62,818 bases of DNA from Psilocybe azurescens (GCA_023853785.1 JAJIRX010000167.1:1-62818), one strand, 5' to 3'; positions 21,973 through 33,550 are shown, numbered from the stretch's first letter. Notes: generated from the sequence alone by a model not told the origin. Numbers and translations are program-made.

Positions 21973-23359
21973 TTTTTGGCTGTTTTGAAGAGTTGGGGTG
22001 TTCTACGTGGGCTTCGAGTTGGAGCACCCGTATTTATGACCTCGTCGAAGGAGCTCTAAGTCCATACGCATGTCGACAAGCGATGGAAAACGCTAAGAGA
22101 AGGTTCTATTCTTTACCTTCCCGGGCCCCTAGAGTTATTCCGGGAAAATGCACGTTTAGCTACCCAATTTATCTAACCGCCTCTTGCTCAATGCTGCTGG
22201 GAGAGGTCACAAGGTTTCAAGAAAGGCCCGGACCAAATTGGCGAGGACACGACCGTCTGTGACGAAGCTGCTGCCGTTTGAGATCTATGCAGAAGTACTG
22301 AAATTTCGTGGAATAAATCGGACATATAGAGTTAAAGGAGGTGCTTTTGTGTGGGGAGAAAGTCACAAGACTTCTTGGAATTCGTTATTATTATCTCTCA
22401 AGCGGGACGGAAAGACCGAGAAACACCCGCTTGGAGTCAAACGGGAGGGCTCATTTATACACGCCTGAAGAGATTGAGGAAATGCTACGTTACCAAGTAC
22501 ACGTTGTCCTTAATTTTGTAGCCAGGTATTGAGTGACTCCAAGGATGCTGTAGGTTGGCAGTGAATCGTCGTGCGTTGTGAAATATCAACCTGGGTATGT
22601 AAATGCTGCATGTCAACTCTGGATGCCGGCTAAGATATGAGACTTTAACCTCCTAATTGTTGGCCAACACTCAAATTTCAGGTCTCGATTGTATCTGTAT
22701 CTTTGATTCTAATACTTCGTTCCTCGTACAGGTCAGACTCGTGAGTCATCGTCTCGAGCTGGTGTTCATTGCTTGAACATTGGCGACGGCTCGACTATAA
22801 CATGGGCGCCTGTGGATTGATCCTTTCCCAGGTACCAGGTAGTTCAGAGAGCATGGGAATTGCCCCACCTCGAGATCTCTGAGAACTTTGAGAGCGAAAT
22901 AATGTCCCGCCGGTCCGTGAAGTATGCTTCTCTGCTCTACTGGCTCCATAGGTCAAGTTATTGATATCTTAGTATCGTCGTTGGTTCAAGTCGTCGTCAA
23001 TTATCTGGAATAATGCCCACCTAGGATATAAAACTACACGGGTATAGTTCCATGCAATCATAGTCATGCAGAGACTCTGTCGCCTGTAGTCAATGTGAGC
23101 ATGGTAAAAGCGTGCTGTCGTTGACCATGCAGCCCAGAAAAGTGCGCAACATGCCGGTCGGAGACTTAACTATTAATAGATTCCAAATCTGGCGCTGCGT
23201 GTATAAACCATCGACTAGCTAATGTTAAAACACATTAGGAGCATAGTAGACAAATGAGGTAGTCAAAAAGTCTGAATATCGGAGTATCATGCGTTTCTGG
23301 AACTACATATGAGGAATTTGGAGGCCGTAATCGGGTTTCCGTTTAAGTATACTCTTCAC
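21973..23359. other. Intergenic, GDSL promoter and unassigned sequence
   Basis: Upstream of 21972 the minus strand holds the promoter, with a weak TATA-like 'ataaata' near 22030. Beyond this, several open frames of 60-95 codons exist on both strands (for example 22184-22468 plus) but none shows motifs, splice extension or a convincing start. Confidence 0.35.
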
Positions 23360-23998
23360 CTAATCGATACCCTCGAGGAAACTGTCTGTGCCTTCCGTGC
23401 TGGATAGCTCTTGAAGGTGTTTTAGATAGAAATGCAACGTGGCTTCAGAAAGATGGGTGAAGTTTCTGTTCCGTGTTCGGGAGGATATAACTAGTTGACC
23501 CCGGTCTTGATTTGCATCACCGGTAAACATGCCACGGTCCTTTCTGTTGTATATGATATGAATATTTCCGTCGTGGCCTTTCGTCATCTATGAAGGTAAG
23601 GTCCATGAAGCCGAGATTGTACAGAACGGCGAGGATTTGGATAGATAAAGTTTCTGCCGAGAGGGTGATCCGGGGTGGGTGGCATACGAGGATACTTCAC
23701 GTTTAGAGGATTTATCGTCGATCGTGTAGGCGAAATTTTGCAGAGACCGTAAGGCCCGTAGTCGATGAAATCTTTGACGGAGCTCGTCTAATGCCCATCT
23801 ATGTTCAAATGCTACCACATCTCTTTTAAGTTTCTCCTGATCCCTATACGATATTATGCTGTGCAACTCAAGCAGGCGCAATTTTCCTCCAGAAATAAGG
23901 AACTGATAGGTTGCGACTCCTGCATATGCGCATCCTATGGATGCGAGGGGCTGAAGATTCCCCAGGCGGCCTCGGTAATGAGTCAACAATAGTCCCAT
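23360..23998 (-). CDS. Possible hypothetical gene, frames not joined
   Basis: A 136-codon frame (23998-23588) contains QEKLKRDVVAFEHRWALDEL and RQRFHRLRALRSLQNFAYTI, which looks like a helical protein. A second frame over 23690-23530 reads ETLSIQILAVLYNLGFMDLT then FIDDERPRRKYSYHI, also protein-like. A third frame (23587-23360) follows directly. Frame changes or an intron near 23650-23700 would be needed to join them. I do not recognise the protein, and this may be a decayed gene. Confidence 0.3.
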
Positions 23999-24479
23999 CT
24001 CTATTATTCAATACTGTAGGCGACCCTTCTCGATCGCTTTTTACTGAAAGGCCGCCGTCAACGAGTTCTGTGCATGTTGTGTGTCCCTCACGAAGATAGT
24101 CAAAGCCACAGTGACACCTTCAGTGCTGCGGAGCCTCGACATTAGCAAAGCTTGCTCGAGTAGTACGCTGGATAAAAAGCAAACGCGGCTACAAAGGACA
24201 AAGGTCACAGATAAGTCAAGAGAGAGGGGTGGGTGGGGTATATTACAATATGGTCAGGTATGTAATGTAACAAATCCAGTCTATACATAGTCTACGGATC
24301 GTCTAGGGTTTGAGTTAAGTCACTGGCAAGGCTCTGAATCAGTGATGATGGCGATTCCCCTGCGGCACTGGGTGCCAGTGGTTGTTTTGGCATGTCTTAT
24401 ATCGAAACGGATGTCATTCAAGGGGAGTTGGAATTGAGTCAGATGAGGGCCCAGCGGACCCGGTGTAGCAGGCCAGTCG
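23999..24479. other. Intergenic, no gene seen
   Basis: No supported coding sequence. The 24300-24479 part probably belongs to the 3' UTR of the KA1-domain gene. Confidence 0.35.
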
Positions 24480-25605
24480 TTAGGTTGGAGTCGTTGAGGT
24501 TGGAACTGGTGCCGGAACTGACGCTGGTGAGGGAGCTGGAGCTGACGCTGATACGGCGGAACTTGGGCGATTGAGCTCCGCGGCGTGGCTGTTCAGAAGA
24601 AGAAAAAATATGACAAGAGGTCAATCACAGCCCTCGCCAACGTGTGCAAAAAAAACAAAAAAGCAACACTCAACTCGCGCAATGTATCGTATATAAACTT
24701 ATAACTCCGCAAATGCCCCTTCAGCCGGCGGATGTCGAGACTATATGTCCCTGGGAGGCCTGCGAGCTGGGTGAGCTCGACGGAGAAGCGGACTTCGTGC
24801 GAGGGGTCGGCGGAGGGCGAGGGCCCGTAGAGGGTGCATTTTCTTCCTTTGTAGGGGCCTTTGGGTTTTGATGGTTTACATTGGGAGGAAGAGGGTGCGA
24901 GGGTTGGGTTTAGGTTTGCCTCGGAATTTGCCCTCAGGTCGGGAGCTGGATCTGCATTCGAGGTGGGTGGGTCGAGTATGTGGGACTGTGATATCCGGTG
25001 GACTTGAACGCGTTGTCTAGCTTTTTGGAATGCGTTTGGATTTGGATTTGGATGCGCCTGCGCGTAGGCGCTGGGTGCCCGAGGTAGCTTCGGTCTCGGT
25101 GTCTGAACCTGAACCTGAACCTGAGCCGGATCCGGAGTCGGAGTCGGATTGTTCGAGATCCTCCTCCTCCACTTTTTGGTCGTCGCTGCCGTCCCAGTCG
25201 TCGTCGTCCCCGTCCCAATCTCCCTCGTCCTCCAGATCATCCTCATCCTCCCGTTCCTCCTCCGGCCCATCTCCGTTCTCCACGTACTTTTCCTTTTCCT
25301 TTTCTGCACCTGCACCCGCACCCGGCCGCACACAGCGCATGCGGAACGCGCTCTCGGCGCGCACACGCACGCCCATGCGCAGGAGCAGGCTGCGCATCGC
25401 GTGCATGACGCGCGCGGGCGGCGCGGTGGTGATGGTCGTACGGTCAATCGCGCCGCGGTGGATTGGGGGAGGGGAGGACGGAGGCGGCGGAGGCATTAGA
25501 GGCGGACGAGGCAGGGGCGGGAGTGGTTTGGGAGGAGGTGGCGGAGGCGGGAGGGACTGCGGCTGCGGCTGGGGGTTCGGCCGGGATGGACGATTGGGTG
25601 GTCAT
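24480..25605 (-). CDS. Stand-alone KA1-domain protein related to the Kin4 C-terminus (frame broken)
   Basis: ATG 25605 (MTTQSSIPAEPP) starts an Ala/Pro/Ser-rich leader. It then carries PIHRGAIDRTTITTAPP and MGVRVRAESAFRMRCVRPG, matching [15 protein letters not shown] and [19 protein letters not shown] of the kinase at 38828-44633. An acidic and SG-repeat linker follows, then the KA1 core [14 protein letters not shown] and [20 protein letters not shown]. An intron after CGCGA (GT about 24684, AG about 24607) gives RDHAAELNRPSS, mirroring [10 protein letters not shown] at the same phase in the kinase gene. There is no kinase domain. KA1 domains bind acidic membrane phospholipids and can autoinhibit kinases. 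The frame changes at least three times, including at G5 (25465-25469) and T5 (25022-25026). It could be a partial duplicate decaying or a real regulator with sequence errors. Confidence 0.6.
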
Positions 25606-26195
25606 TTTTGAGTTAGAGTTAGATTGGATGGGAGGATACACGATACAATGTTGACGTTGAGTACTGAGTACTGAGTATTGAGTGTTGAGTATTGAATCTG
25701 GAGTGGTGTGCTAGATCGAGCAGACGCTATAGCTATTCTGGATGGACGTCGGATCTGGCCCTGGCCCTAGGCGAGACTGTGGGCGGATTTGTTCGGTATG
25801 CGTGTGTATAGGAAACAGAGAAAGAGAAAGAGTCTCGAAGAAATGTTTCTTGATTCGGCTCTAGATGAACGGATGGTGTCGATGAAGCGCGACCCGGAGG
25901 AATGGAATACGAGCGCTCGAGAGTTCTTGTTTTCGTGTTTCTTCAAAGTTCAATGCAACTCGAATGACCGTGGTTTTAACGCGAATGAAGGGGAGCTGAT
26001 CTATTCCAGTCGGGAAGCCTGCAGCAGTGCTCGTAAGCAGTTCTCCAGTGAGAAATGCGAAGCGTAAGGATGTATGTATGTATGTATATATATATGTATG
26101 TAGATCGTCGAGACTGTTGTGCCGGTTGGATAATTAGCAGATTAGCGCGTCGATTTGATTTCGATTTCGATTTTGATTAATTTTGCCCCTTTTTC
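25606..26195. other. Upstream of the KA1 gene, with an ATGT microsatellite
   Basis: This contains 'gagtactgagtactgagtatt' direct repeats (25650-25700), an (ATGT)n/(AT)n microsatellite at about 26070-26102, and 'tttcgatttcgattttgatt' at 26157-26180. The open frame at 25789-26067 has no recognisable product. Confidence 0.4.
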
Positions 26196-26644
26196 CAGCT
26201 ATCTGCAAAACCCTAGGCCGCTTTCAAATTTCTCATGTGTGCGCCTTTGTTTGTACCAAACAACTATTTTTGGTTGCCCGAGCTCCATGACATCGCTGTG
26301 GAGTCATGATATCAACCCGGTTATGGTCGTTCCAGCAGCTTCGCTCGTTTGTCAACTATCTATACTATCATCTATTCAACGTCTACTGCTACTTGACACA
26401 GTGTAAGCCTCATACTATGGGAAACTATTGCTATATCCCAGAAGAACAGAAGAGACTCGTTCTTACAATGTCCCTTCGCGGTATGAAGCCAGAAGAGTGG
26501 GGAGAGGAGTAATGTGGGGCGTAGAGGGACAAGCAAACGACGCTTGCGTCATCCGTGCTACGGATTACCAAAAGAGGTTGTTTGAGCCAAACAAAGGCGC
26601 ACACACGAAAAAATGAAAGCGGCCTAGGGTTTTGCAGATAGCTG
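26196..26644. mobile_element. 449-bp element with ~80-bp terminal inverted repeats, TC target duplication
   Basis: The left end CAGCTATCTGCAAAACCCTA continues 'ggccgctttcaaattt' and 'gtgtgcgcctttgtttg'. The right end repeats this as its reverse complement over about 80 bp with few mismatches. The bases TC precede the left end (26194-26195) and follow the right end (26645-26646). No transposase is encoded. It is a non-autonomous MITE-like element, and its long arms would fold into a stable hairpin if transcribed. Confidence 0.8.
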
Positions 26645-27273
26645 TCAGGAATGATGATCCAGCGCCCACTGCCGGTGACCGCTGACGTATTGTACTTGTA
26701 TTTGTAACCTTTCTGTGTACAGCCTGAGGGCGGGCTAAGTAGGACTTTTGTAACGGTTGAAACGTTGACTACTGAGTGGATGTGGAAGAAGGACGTGGAT
26801 GTGGGCGTGGATGGCACTCGATGTGGGTTTTGACGAGTGGGTCGACTTTTTAGGCAATCTGAATTCTTCAAGAATCAAGAAGCCGGGATGCGCGGCGCGC
26901 GCAGTGATTCGGCGAAGTGAGTCAGTTCTTCATTTTTTCTTTATTTTGGGGAGACGTACTTAGTCACGGTGCTGGCCATGGAATACTCTCGAATAACAAT
27001 CATTGACAAGAAATCAGATCCAGAGCGCTTCTTTACTTCTAAAAATGTACGTATCTTACTGCAATGTAAGTACATGATCGCACATCAAAATTAGCAGGCC
27101 AGCTCAATTGCGCACCGCGTAGGCTCTTCGTTGCGAAAGGTGATAGGTCAAATATCCTCGACGTGAGGTTGCTCGGATATTTGGTAGTCCAGATTTAAGT
27201 CAAGGAATCTGTGGAATACAGATTACTTGGGGTGCCTTGGGCTTTTGCGCAGCACTAGTATGTGATGGATTAC
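26645..27273. other. Intergenic, no gene seen
   Basis: No supported ORF. The short palindrome-like 'gcgcggcgcgcgc' near 26890 is the only notable feature. Confidence 0.35.
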
Positions 27274-27483
27274 GAAAGCCCGGCGACGCAGGGCTCACTG
27301 AGAGTCACGCGAAAATGACAGGACCACGATATATCGATTGAACGACTGACTGGGTTACAGATGTATACGGTGCGAAAGAGAAGAGCAGTTGGTAAGGTTG
27401 GGGATCGCAGTCACGTGTACGTAGATGTAGAAGATAAGATAATATGGAACAGGGGCTGTGGTAAGACTGGGACGCCAGGCTTA
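27274..27483 (-). mobile_element. MITE copy (AAGCCYGGCG ends), reverse orientation
   Basis: This matches, as reverse complement, the three ~220-bp insertions upstream of copies D, E and F ('cagtcacgtgtacgtagatg', 'ttgtatatcgattgaacgac'-like words). Ends are 'gaaagcccggcg' and 'cgccaggctta'. It lies outside the repeated gene blocks, so it shows that the element moved independently. Its flanks no longer show a clear duplication. Confidence 0.6.
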
Positions 27484-28674
27484 CATTCTGACTCATGTAT
27501 TTAAATTGCGATCTGGGATATCGGTAAGAGTTATACTTATAACCCATTTAAATTGAGCTCTGGGTTATCAGTAAGACTTATATGGTTTCTAAACCAGGAA
27601 ATCCCAACAACTTTCAACGAAAAGGGGCCGTCAAATGCCTGTTGCATGAGTACACCGCTGAATCATTGACATTAGGTGCTTACTTGATCTCCACAATTTG
27701 CCACTTTTTCAGAGGTAAGCATGTAGGAGGTCACATTGGGGTCGAGTTCTGTTATTCGTATTCCGGATCGTACACTCCAGTATGTATGTAGGAGAAAAAT
27801 GTCTGAGTGATGTCCATCCGTATCCGCGCAGTTCGCTTTCGTTTAGAATCAAACGATTATGGATGCCAATAGATAAGTTATTATATACTGGCATCTCTCG
27901 CGGCTTTCAAGGAATGTAATAAATAGCAACAATTCAAGATTCGAGTGGCATGGATTAAGCTGTATACTCGTGGGCCAGAGCTAAGAAGGATCTCTCGGGA
28001 GAAGATTTCGGGAGAAATGCCTGTCAATAACTACATATAGAATATTTACTAAATTTGTCGCAGACAGTCTTCTGCGAATATATTGTCGTTCCTGAATAAT
28101 ACTTGGAGCATAGTTTCTAGTCCTGTTATTGACCAAATTTTTCAAACGTATGAAGGTCGTGATTAGTCTAGAAATGAAATAAGAGTGGAAATTTCAACAT
28201 CCACAGAGAATACGGGCTTACAGTCGATTAGATGTTGTACTTGGCTAATATTAGCACCTTTCACTGTCACTTTGACTAATAATTCAAGGAACATATTGAC
28301 AAGACATGTTGCTTCAATTTCTCCGTGACGTTAGAGTCCACATTAATCGGAGCTTTCACTTTCAGATCATACAAAACTACAGTAATGTTAGTAGACACAG
28401 AGGTACCCAAAGCTGAGCGAGTGACTCTTGCACGTCAACCATGCATACAATTTATTGATCCAGTAAATCGCCGTCGAACAGTCTTCTAACATTCTTTTCG
28501 TTCTGGTACGCGGGCTGAGTCGAAACAGTGCTTCACAGAGCTAGTGGCCAATCTTCAGTCTCCTGCAGTGCGAAATGGTATAAAGAGCGCCCGTTTTCTG
28601 TTCAGGTCTTCAGCAGTTCAATCACTAGCTAAATCAACAAGCTTCCAAGCACGCTTCATTCTCAACTATCAAAC

Positions 28675-29180
28675 ATGTACTTCACTGCCAAGTTCACCAG
28701 CATCCTTTTGGCTATCACTGCTTCTGCACTGTCTGCACAGTCGGCCGTGATTGAGGCTCGCGTGAGTTTCTGAGCCCATTCGAATTTGATTACCACTGCC
28801 CACTAATTAATAAATGTTTCTGTACCCGACAGACTGATCTTGCCGAGCTATCTGTGGTTTTCTTCGACGACGTCAACTTGACCGGGGCAGCATACTCTCC
28901 CGATAGCCTCGTCCAAGCCGTCTGCAGCACGCTCCCCGGGAGTTGGCTTGACAGGGCGGAGAGTGTCCTCATAGGCACCGGATTTACTTGCACATTCTTT
29001 GGGTGCGTATCATAGTTTTTGGAGTCATTGGGAATTTGTTGTCTAATCTGTCGTCTGTTGCCTATTAGATTCCAAGGTTGTGAGGGACCTGGAACTACGC
29101 TGTCTGGAACCGTCAAGTCGCTCCCCAACCCTTCGCTTTACGATAATGTCGAGTCTTTCTCGTGCAATAAGGCATTGTAA
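28675..29180 (+). CDS. Small secreted beta-gamma-crystallin-like protein, copy C (intact)
   Basis: Exons 28675-28761, 28833-29002 and 29069-29180 (87+170+112 nt) encode 122 residues. Residues 1 to about 21 form a signal peptide (SILLAITASALSA core). The mature part has four cysteines (60, 82, 90, 118) and two repeats about 45 residues apart: F40-DDVNLT-G47 with D69-RAE-S73, and F85-GFQGCE-G92 with D111-NVE-S115. This F-x6-G plus D-x3-S pattern is that of two Greek-key motifs of a beta-gamma-crystallin-like domain; the assignment is my inference. TATAAA is at 28579-28584. Introns are 71 and 66 bp. The protein is probably secreted; function unknown (proteinase inhibitor, killer-type or effector roles occur in such small folds). 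Confidence 0.85.
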
Positions 29181-29945
29181 TTAACGGTGCCTTGTACAAT
29201 TCTATTGGACTCCTCTACATCCATTTCTTGCAAAGCATGGATTTAGGAGTAGAATATATAGTAATTCAAGAGAAACCGTAGTGAATTCAATGAAACTGAA
29301 ATGATAAATATGGTACATTTTACTATGGCACAATTCATGGAGGAGGCAAAGATGCTCTTCAATGTCAACAGCAACTTCTTTGGAAATTTTGGCATCGGCA
29401 GTATAGAGGGGAGCAAGCTTCCCAATGATTGCGCATGAAAATTATCAGACTAGCTCAATGCGCACTGCGCTGCATCGCGATGCATGATCCCAGTGGAAGA
29501 TTATTGTTTGTGTATTAGTATGCTATTATGGATCAATATACTTGACAAGCCTCCTTCAAGTTTCTCAATGAACATTTCATTAAATTCGTTTTGGATTTTC
29601 TGCCGTTCTGGCCAAGTGCTCCGGGCGTACAACTGTAATGAAAGTCGGGAGCTGAAACGCTGTTATTTTCGAGTTTCAACCAATGGGAAACCCCAACAAC
29701 TTTCAACGATATTAAATGCCTGTTGTATGAGTACACCACTGGATTATTGACATTAGGTGCTTACTTGATCTTCACCGTTTGTCATTTGATCAAAATTAAG
29801 CATATACGAGGTTGCATTGGGGTCGAGTTTTGTTATTCTTATACCGGATGGTCCACTCCAGTATGTATGTAGGAAAAAAATGTCTGACTGATGACCATCC
29901 GTATCCGTGAAGTTCGCTTCGTTCAGAATCAAACGTTTATAGATG
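29181..29945 (+). repeat. Spacer between copies C and D
   Basis: This holds the conserved 3' flank (29181-29440) and a further stretch shared by all spacers ('aaattcgttttggattttct', 'gccgttctggccaagtgctc', 'gtacaccactggattattga'). Short open frames in it recur in every unit but have no features of a protein. No gene. Confidence 0.5.
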
Positions 29946-30166
29946 TAAGCCTGGCCGCCCAGTCATACCGCAGTCCCTTGCAATATTATCTTATCTTCTA
30001 CATTTACGTACACGTGACTGCGATCCTCAACCCTTTCCTTCGACACCGACTTCTCTTTCCTTATGCACCGTACACACCCGTAACCCAGTCAGTCGCTCTA
30101 TCGATATATTGTGCTCCTGTCACTCTACGCGTGGCTCTCAGTGAGACCTGTGACGCCGGGCTTTCA
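29946..30166 (+). mobile_element. 221-bp MITE, upstream of copy D
   Basis: The element starts TAAGCCTGGCCGCC and ends GACGCCGGGCTTTCA, giving short inverted ends (AAGCCYGGCG). It is flanked by tATAGATG and aATGGATG, an 8-bp duplication with two mismatches, as for hAT-type elements. The empty site is preserved upstream of copy C at about 27850 ('cgattatggatgccaatag'). Confidence 0.75.
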
Positions 30167-30969
30167 ATGGATGCTAATAGATAAGTTATCATGTACTGGC
30201 ATCTTTCGCGACTTTCAAGGAATGTAATGAATAGTAACTCGTTTCAAGATTCGAGTGGCACCGATTAAGATGTATACTCGTGGGCCAGAGCTAAGAAGAA
30301 GATTTCGGGAGAAACGCCTGTCAATAACTACATAGATGTACTAAATTTGTCGCAGGCAAAGTCTTCCGTGAATATATTATCGTTCCTGAATAACACTTGG
30401 AGCATGGTTTCTAGTCCTTTATTGACCAAATTTTTCAAACGTGTGAAGGTCATAATTAGTCTCGAAATGAAATAAGAGTGGAAATATCAACATCCACAGA
30501 GAATACGGGCTTACAGTCGATTAGATGTTGACTACTAAGCTAATATTAGCACCCTTCACTGTCACTTTGACTAATAATTCAAGGAATATATTGACAAGAC
30601 ATGTTGCTTCAATTTCTCCGTGACATTAGAGTCCACATTAATCGGAGCTTTCATGATCACTTTCAGATCATACGAAACTACAGTGATGTTGGTAGACACA
30701 GAGGCACCCAAAGCTGAGTGAGTGACTCTTGCACGTCAACTATCTATACAATTTATTTATCCAGTAAATCGCCGTCGAACTGTCTTCTAATATTCTTTTC
30801 ACTCTGGTACGCGAGCTGGGTTGAAACAGTGCTTCACAGAGCTAGTGACCGATCTCCCTTCAGTGCGAAATGGTATAAAGAGCGTCCATTTTCTGTTCAG
30901 GTCTTCAGCAGTTCAATCACTAGCTAAATCAACAAGCTTCCAAGCACGCTTCATTCTCAACTATCAAAC
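30167..30969 (+). promoter_or_regulatory. 5' flank and promoter of copy D
   Basis: Collinear with the upstream regions of the other copies. TATAAA is at 30874-30879, 91 bp before the ATG, followed by the conserved 'ttctgttcaggtcttcagca' and 'ttcaatcactagctaaatc' leader. No other gene. Confidence 0.6.
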
Positions 30970-31463
30970 ATGTACTTCACTGCCAAGTTCACCAGCATCC
31001 TTGTGGCCATCACTGCTTCTGCACTGTCTGCACAGTCGGCCGTGATTGGGGCTCGCGTGAGTTTCTGAGCGCACTCGACTATTGTCTAGTAATAATAAAT
31101 GTTTCTGTACCCGACAGACTGATCTTGCCGAGCTATCTGTGGTTTTCTTCGACGACGTCAACTTGACCGGGGCAGCATACTCTCCCGATAGCCTCGTCCA
31201 AGCCGTTTGCAGCACCCTCCCCGGAAATTGGCTTGACAGGGCGGAGAGTGTCCTCATAGGCACCGGATTTACTTGCACATTCTTTGGGTACGTATCACAA
31301 TTTTTGGAGTCATTTGGAATTTGTTGTCTAATCTGTCATCTGTTTGGCTAGATTCCAAGGTTGTGAGGGACCGGGAACTACGCTGTCTGGAACCGTCAAG
31401 TCGCTCCCCAACCCTTCGCTTTACGATAATGTCGAGTCTTTCTCGTGCAATAAGGCATTGTAA
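30970..31463 (+). CDS. Small secreted beta-gamma-crystallin-like protein, copy D (intact)
   Basis: Exons 30970-31056, 31118-31287 and 31352-31463 have the family lengths 87, 170 and 112 nt, for 122 residues. It differs from copy C by IGAR in place of IEAR at the end of exon 1 and by PGNW for PGSW in exon 2. All four cysteines and both F-x6-G / D-x3-S repeats are present. The first intron is 61 bp, shorter than in C and E because of a deletion. Confidence 0.85.
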
Positions 31464-32064
31464 TTAACGGTGCCTTGTACAATTCTATTGGACTCCTCTA
31501 CATCCATTTCTTGCAAAGCATGGATTTAGGAGTAGAATATATAGTAATTCAAGAGAAACCGTAGTGAATTCAATGAAACTGAAATGATAAATATGGTACA
31601 TTTTACTATGGCACAATTCATGGAGGAGGCAAAGATGCTCTTCAATCTCAACTGCAACTTCTTTAGAAATTTTGGCATCGGCAGTATAGAGGGGAGCAAG
31701 CTTCCCAATGATTGCGCATGAAAATTATCAGACTAGCTCAATGAGCACTGCGCAGCATCGCGATGCATGATCCCAGTGGAAGATTATTGTTTGTGTATTA
31801 GTATGCTATTATGGATTAATATACTTGACAAGCCTCCTTCAAGTTTCTCAATGAACATTTCCTTAAATTCGTTTTGGATTTTCTGCCGTTCTGGCCAAGT
31901 GCTCCGGGCATACAACTGTAATGAAAGTCGGGAGCTGAAACGCTGTTATTTTCGAGTTTCAACTAATAGGAAATCCCCAGAACTTTCAACGAAATGGAGC
32001 CGCCAAATGCGTGTTGTATGAGTACACCACTGGATTATTGACATTAGGGGCTTACTTGATCTTC
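31464..32064 (+). repeat. Spacer between copies D and E, left part
   Basis: The conserved 3' flank and spacer are nearly identical to 29181-29760. No gene. It ends at the 262-bp insertion. Confidence 0.5.
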
Positions 32065-32326
32065 CATCAGCAAATCTGGGAAATTCCGATTTAGCATTAT
32101 TGTTTGGACCTAGCAACAAATAGCAATATATAGCAATTCAAATGTTTATGAGATTGTTACAATATTATGACCTCATAATATATTTGCTTGTATTGTCTTA
32201 TAATAGCTTAACAATTTTAATCTCTGAGGTTTATAATATTACAATGATCTTGTATTGCGATATATTGCTATTTCTTGCTAGGTCCAAACAATAATGCTAA
32301 ATCAGAAATTTTCAGATTTGCTGATG
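32065..32326. mobile_element. 262-bp foldback MITE with ~72-bp inverted repeats, TC target duplication
   Basis: The left arm CATCAGCAAATCTGGGAAAT runs through 'agcattattgtttggacct' to 'agcaatatatagcaa'. The right arm is its reverse complement with about five mismatches. The empty site in the C-D spacer reads 'gatcttcaccg'; here it reads 'gatcttc', the element, then 'tcaccg'. The insertion therefore duplicated TC. No coding capacity. Confidence 0.88.
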
Positions 32327-32499
32327 TCACCGTTTGTCATTTGATCAAAATTAAGCATGTAGGAGGTTACATTGGGGTCGAGTTCTGTTATTCTTATTCC
32401 GGATGGTCCACTCCAGTATGTATGTAGGAAAAAATGTCTGACTGATGACCATCCGTATCCGTGAAGTTCGCTTCGTTCAGAAGCAAACGTTTGTGGATG
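32327..32499 (+). repeat. Spacer between copies D and E, right part
   Basis: Conserved unit sequence resumes after the insertion ('gtttgtcatttgatcaaaat', 'ccatccgtatccgtgaagtt'). No gene. Confidence 0.5.
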
Positions 32500-32712
32500 T
32501 AAGCCTGGTGCCCCACAGCCCCTTGCCATATTATCTTATCTTCTACATTTACGTACACGTGACTGCGATCCCGAACCCCCTTTTCCTCCGACACCGACTT
32601 CTCTTTCCTTATGCACCGTACACACCTGTAACCCACTCAGTCGTTCTATCGATATCGTGGTCCTGTCATTCTCCACGTGGCTCTCAGTGAGGTCTGTGAC
32701 GCCGGGCTTTCA
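32500..32712 (+). mobile_element. 213-bp MITE, upstream of copy E
   Basis: Same element and same insertion site as at 29946-30166, flanked by gTGGATG and ATGGATG. The shared position shows that it was present before the D and E units were duplicated. Confidence 0.75.
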
Positions 32713-33550
32713 ATGGATGCTAATAGATAAGTTACCATGTACTGGTATCTCTCGCGGCTTTCAAGGAATGTAATAAATAGTAACTCGTTTCAAGATTCGA
32801 GTGGCATGGATTAAGTTGTATACTCGTGGGCCAGAGCTAAGAAGGATCTCTCGGGAGAAGATTTCGGGAGAAACGCCTGTCAATAACTATATGTAGAACA
32901 TTTACTAAATTTGTCGCGGTCAAAGTCTTCTATGAATATATTGTCGTTCCTGAATAATACTTGGAGCATGGTTTCTAGTGCTTTTATTGACCAAATTTTT
33001 CAAACATATGAAGGTCGTGATTATTCTAGAAATGAAATAAGAGTGCAAATTTCAACATCCAGAGAGAACACGGGCTTACAGTCGATTAGATGTTGTACTT
33101 GGCTAATATTAGCACCATTCACTGTAGCTTTGACTAATAATAATAGTAATTCAAGGAACATATTGATAAGACATGTTGCTTCAATTTCTCCGTGACGTTA
33201 GAGTCCCCATTAATCGGAGCTTTCATGATCACTTTCAGATCATACGAAACTACAGTGATGTTGGTACATACAGAGGTACCCAAAGCTGAGCGAGTGACTC
33301 GTGCATGTCAGCCATCCATACAATTTATTTATCCAGTAAATCGCCGTCGAACTGTCTTCTAACATTCTTTTCACTCCGGTAGTACGGGAGCTGAGTCGAA
33401 ACAGTGCTTCAAAGCGCTAGTGGCCAATCTACAGTCTCCTGCAGTGCGAAATGGTATAAAGAGCGCCCGTTTTCTCTTCAGGTCTTCAGCAGTTCAATCA
33501 CTAGCTAAATCAACAAGCTTCCAAACACGCTTCGTTCTCAACTATCAAAC
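32713..33550 (+). promoter_or_regulatory. 5' flank and promoter of copy E
   Basis: Collinear with the other upstream regions; TATAAA at 33455-33460. The segment after the TATA reads 'ttctcttcaggtcttcagca', one base different from the consensus. No other gene. Confidence 0.6.

Noticed and set aside
24934..25611. Plus-strand ORFs of 75-193 codons opposite the KA1 gene
   Set aside because: These are antisense frames of low-complexity sequence (Ser, Pro and Gly runs); the minus strand carries the KA1 motifs.
30718..31351. Repeated ORFs of 60-112 codons through promoter or antisense parts of each array unit
   Set aside because: They run across the TATA box, introns or the antisense strand of the secreted-protein exons and recur only because the DNA is duplicated.
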